From contig JAICJK010000126.1 of NCBI GenBank assembly GCA_025928415.1, positions 1 through 7,076 of the forward strand: DNA of 7,076 nt. Direction: 5' to 3'. Every line of letters begins with the position of its first letter. Positions within the stretch are counted from its first letter, which is position 1. The DNA comes from Solirubrobacteraceae bacterium. GTDB lineage: Bacteria; Actinomycetota; Thermoleophilia; Solirubrobacterales; Solirubrobacteraceae. The notes beneath the pieces were generated by a model, which saw only the letters and a list, made by a program, of their open reading frames with translations, searched no databases and was not told where the DNA came from. Of this stretch, positions 5,290 to 7,076 are shown piece after piece. Made by a program: the position numbers and the translations under genes.

Positions 5290-6096
5290 GTGAGCGACGC
5301 CTCGATCCTGTTCGTCGGCGATGTGGTGGGGGGCCTGGGACGGCGCACGCTGCTCGCGCTGCTGCCCGGGCTGCGCGAGCGGCTCGAGCCGACGTGGGTC
5401 GTCGTCAACGCGGAGAACGTCGCGGGCGGCCTCGGGATCACGCCGAAGCTGGCCGACGAGATCTTCGCGGCCGGTGTCGACGTCATCACGCTGGGCAACC
5501 ACGCCTACCACCGGCGGGAGGTCTTCGCCTATCTCGACGCGACCGAGCGGATCCTCCGCCCGGCGAACTACCTCTCGGTCCAGCCCGGGCACGGGCACTG
5601 CGTCGTGGAGCGCGGTGGGCTGCGGCTCGGCGTGGTCAACCTGTCGGGCAACGTCTTCCTCCGGGCGGGCCGCCCGGCCTTCCTCGAGGCCGACGCGATC
5701 CTCGAGCGCCTCGACGGGCAGACCGACCACGTCCTCGTCGACTTCCACGCCGAGGCCACCAGCGAGAAGGTCGCGCTCGGCTGGCACCTCGACGGCCGCG
5801 CGACCGCCGTGGTCGGCACCCACACCCACGTCCCGACCGCCGACGCGCGCGTGCTGCCCGGCGGCACCGCCTACATCAGCGACGTCGGCATGACCGGCCC
5901 GCGCGGCGGGGTCATCGGCGTCCGCCGCGAGCAGGCGATCGAGTCCCTGCGCACGCAGATGAGCATCCGGTTCGAGACCAGCGACGAGGACCCGTGGCTC
6001 ATGGCCGTGCACGTCCGCTGCGCACCCGAGCCGGGCCGGGCCGCAGCCATCGAGCAAGTCCTGCTGCCGTGGACGCCAGGACCGCCAGCAGGATGA
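5290..6096 (+). CDS. ymdB: YmdB-family metallophosphoesterase (TIGR00282 type)
   Basis: A 268-aa cytosolic dinuclear-metal phosphodiesterase; the B. subtilis YmdB relative is about 264 aa. Characterised members hydrolyse phosphodiesters including 2',3'-cyclic nucleotides, and in B. subtilis YmdB influences the motility/biofilm switch. Metal-site motifs are complete: GDVVGGLGRR (10-19, D11), VVVNAEN (37-43, E42/N43), TLGNHAY (67-73, N70 and catalytic H71), DFHAEATSEK (151-160, H153) and VGTHTHVPTAD (175-185, H178 and H180), followed by YISDVGMTGP (195-204). The usual NH-x-W-D after the catalytic histidine reads NHAYH here. GTG 5290 is the only usable start: an in-frame TGA at 5272-5274 blocks extension, no other start codon precedes the GDVVG motif, and no good ribosome-binding site is seen. 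Many relatives lie beside rny (RNase Y); this one stands alone, divergent from a transporter gene and convergent with a glycosyltransferase gene whose end it overlaps by 98 bp. Confidence 0.95.
   Translation: MSDASILFVGDVVGGLGRRTLLALLPGLRERLEPTWVVVNAENVAGGLGITPKLADEIFAAGVDVITLGNHAYHRREVFAYLDATERILRPANYLSVQPGHGHCVVERGGLRLGVVNLSGNVFLRAGRPAFLEADAILERLDGQTDHVLVDFHAEATSEKVALGWHLDGRATAVVGTHTHVPTADARVLPGGTAYISDVGMTGPRGGVIGVRREQAIESLRTQMSIRFETSDEDPWLMAVHVRCAPEPGRAAAIEQVLLPWTPGPPAG
5999..6096. other. 98-bp tail-to-tail coding overlap of ymdB and the glycosyltransferase gene
   Basis: The minus-strand gene has no stop until 5999-6001, inside ymdB, and ymdB does not stop until 6094-6096. Both overlapping ends look functional. 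The ymdB strand encodes the family's usual C-terminal strand (AAAIEQVLLPW, 251-261), and the opposite strand encodes the end of the final membrane helix (NLILLAVLASTAAGL, 6056-6100). There is no room for an intergenic terminator and no T-tract hairpin is seen on either strand. Confidence 0.8.
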
Positions 6097-7076
6097 GGTT
6101 GCGCGCGGCGACCTCGACCACGGCCGACCCGTCGCGGTTGATGAGGTCGAAGTAGCGCCCGGGGAACCACGCCTGGGTGAGCGCCACGGCAGCCGCCAGG
6201 CCCACCGCCGTCCCCCGGTGCCCCCTCCCCCACGCGATCGCCGCGAACGGCGCCAGCCAGATCATGTACTGGGGCGACAGGACCTTGCCCAGCGCGACGA
6301 ACGCCAGCACGCCGGCCAGCGCGGGGACCAGCAGCCCGTCCGCGTCGGGCCGGCGCGTTGCGGCCGCCACGGCCAGGCACAGGACGGCCAGCATCGCCAG
6401 GACGCAGACGGCCTCGGCCGGCTTGGCGACCGGGTCGTCGACGCCGTTGGACTTGTAGCGGTCGGGCGTCAGGTTGGTCCCGGTGATGACGGGATCGCCG
6501 AGCGCGAAGACCACGGTGGCGGGAGTCGACTCGATCTGCACCGGCCGGTCGAGGTGGAAGGTGATCATGCCGCGCAGCCCGCCGGTGCCGTGCAGCGCGA
6601 ACGGCGCCAGGCCGATCAGCACGACCGCCGCGCAGGCCGCGGCGCCGCGCACGGCGGCGCGGCGCTGCCCCCGGCCCACCAGCCAGGCCGCGGCGATCGG
6701 GACGAGCAGCAGCGGGAAGAGCTTGGTCAGCCCGCCCACGCCGAGCAGGACCATCCCCCACACCGGCCGGTCGCGCACCAGCAGGACCAGGGCGCCGACC
6801 ACCATCGCGGCCGGGACCACGTCGAAGTGCGTCCTGATCTGGGCGCCGATGAGCAGCGGCGCGAGGACGAAGGCCCACGCCGCGCGGCGCCCGCCCAGCG
6901 CCCGCGCGCAGGCCTGGAGCACCAGCGCGCCGAGCAGCATCTCCACGCCCAGCCACGTCGCGTAGGCCCCGCCCACGAGATGCGGCAACCGGATCGGGAC
7001 CAGCGACAGCGGCGGGTACTCGAAGCCGAAGTCCCGGTAGGGCACGAGCCCCTTGTCGAGCAGCCCGTTGAAGACG
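5999..7076 (-). CDS. GT87/DUF2029-type polytopic membrane glycosyltransferase (5' end beyond window)
   Basis: 358 codons are visible and the frame is still open at the right edge, reading VFNGLLDKGL before the first in-window GTG at 7045. The true start is therefore outside, and starting at 7045 would cut a conserved block. Residues below count from the first visible codon. GLVPYRDFGFEYPPLS (9-24) matches the first-loop G-x-x-PY-x-DF-x-x-EYPP motif of GT-C polyprenyl-phosphate-sugar-dependent transferases. RTHFDVVPAA (81-90), GGLTKLFPLLLVP (114-126), QIESTP (180-185) and GKVLSPQYMIWLAPF (263-277) follow the usual GT87 order. Hydrophobic helices lie near 44-60, 66-80, 86-100, 104-127, 143-162, 220-240, 247-262, 270-282, 288-302 and 323-342. 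Such enzymes transfer mannose or related sugars to lipids or glycans on the outer face of the membrane; donor and acceptor cannot be read here. The last helix (6050-6109) is encoded partly antisense to the ymdB 3' end, and a basic tail ends the protein. Confidence 0.88.
   Translation of the reverse strand, partial: VFNGLLDKGLVPYRDFGFEYPPLSLVPIRLPHLVGGAYATWLGVEMLLGALVLQACARALGGRRAAWAFVLAPLLIGAQIRTHFDVVPAAMVVGALVLLVRDRPVWGMVLLGVGGLTKLFPLLLVPIAAAWLVGRGQRRAAVRGAAACAAVVLIGLAPFALHGTGGLRGMITFHLDRPVQIESTPATVVFALGDPVITGTNLTPDRYKSNGVDDPVAKPAEAVCVLAMLAVLCLAVAAATRRPDADGLLVPALAGVLAFVALGKVLSPQYMIWLAPFAAIAWGRGHRGTAVGLAAAVALTQAWFPGRYFDLINRDGSAVVEVAARNLILLAVLASTAAGLARWLRPGPARVRSGRARP

Noticed and set aside
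3996..5498. A 500-codon minus-strand frame overlapping the transporter gene
   Set aside because: It runs in another frame of the same DNA; the overlapping frame carries the full AI-2E motif set, while this one is Arg/Ala/Pro-rich and enters ymdB in antisense.
4878..6155. A 425-codon plus-strand frame across the divergent spacer and ymdB
   Set aside because: It covers two genes of opposite orientation; the true ymdB frame has every metal-binding motif, this one has none.
5871..6956. A 361-codon minus-strand frame overlapping the glycosyltransferase gene
   Set aside because: It is an alternative frame without membrane helices, while the neighbouring frame has the GT87 motifs and helices in order.

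Overview
The window is very GC-rich, with codon third positions almost always G or C, and gene-dense. Protein signatures point to an actinobacterium, most likely of the Thermoleophilia/Solirubrobacterales type. The pointers are the hemB - fused AhbA/AhbB-like - hemL gene order, a GT87-type membrane glycosyltransferase and a YmdB-type phosphoesterase. This lineage call is inference from family resemblance and was not tested by a search. There are seven substantial genes, an eighth that only begins at the left edge, no RNA genes, and no mobile elements or arrays that I can see. No stretch longer than about 40 bp lacks a gene.

Left block (1-5260), all on the minus strand and so read right to left: AI-2E-family membrane transporter -> RimJ/RimL-type GNAT acetyltransferase -> hemB (porphobilinogen synthase) -> a 358-aa tandem-domain siroheme-decarboxylase-like protein of the Lrp/AsnC fold -> hemL (glutamate-1-semialdehyde aminotransferase) -> start of an unidentified gene. 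Gene gaps are 16 bp, 39 bp, a 13-bp overlap, 3 bp and a 4-bp GTGA overlap, so at least the hem part looks like one translationally coupled operon. HemL makes 5-aminolevulinate and HemB condenses two molecules of it to porphobilinogen. The protein between them carries both sequence signatures of the AhbA/AhbB (NirDL) siroheme decarboxylases, although automatic annotation would probably call it an AsnC regulator.

Right block (5261-7076): ymdB (metallophosphoesterase) is read on the plus strand, divergent from the transporter gene across a 29-bp spacer. Its 3' end overlaps by 98 bp the 3' end of a convergent minus-strand gene for a polytopic GT87/DUF2029-type glycosyltransferase, whose 5' end lies beyond the right edge.

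The window is mostly housekeeping. The observation most worth following is the fused AhbA/AhbB-like protein embedded in an actinobacterial heme operon. No obviously novel defence or mobile system is present.
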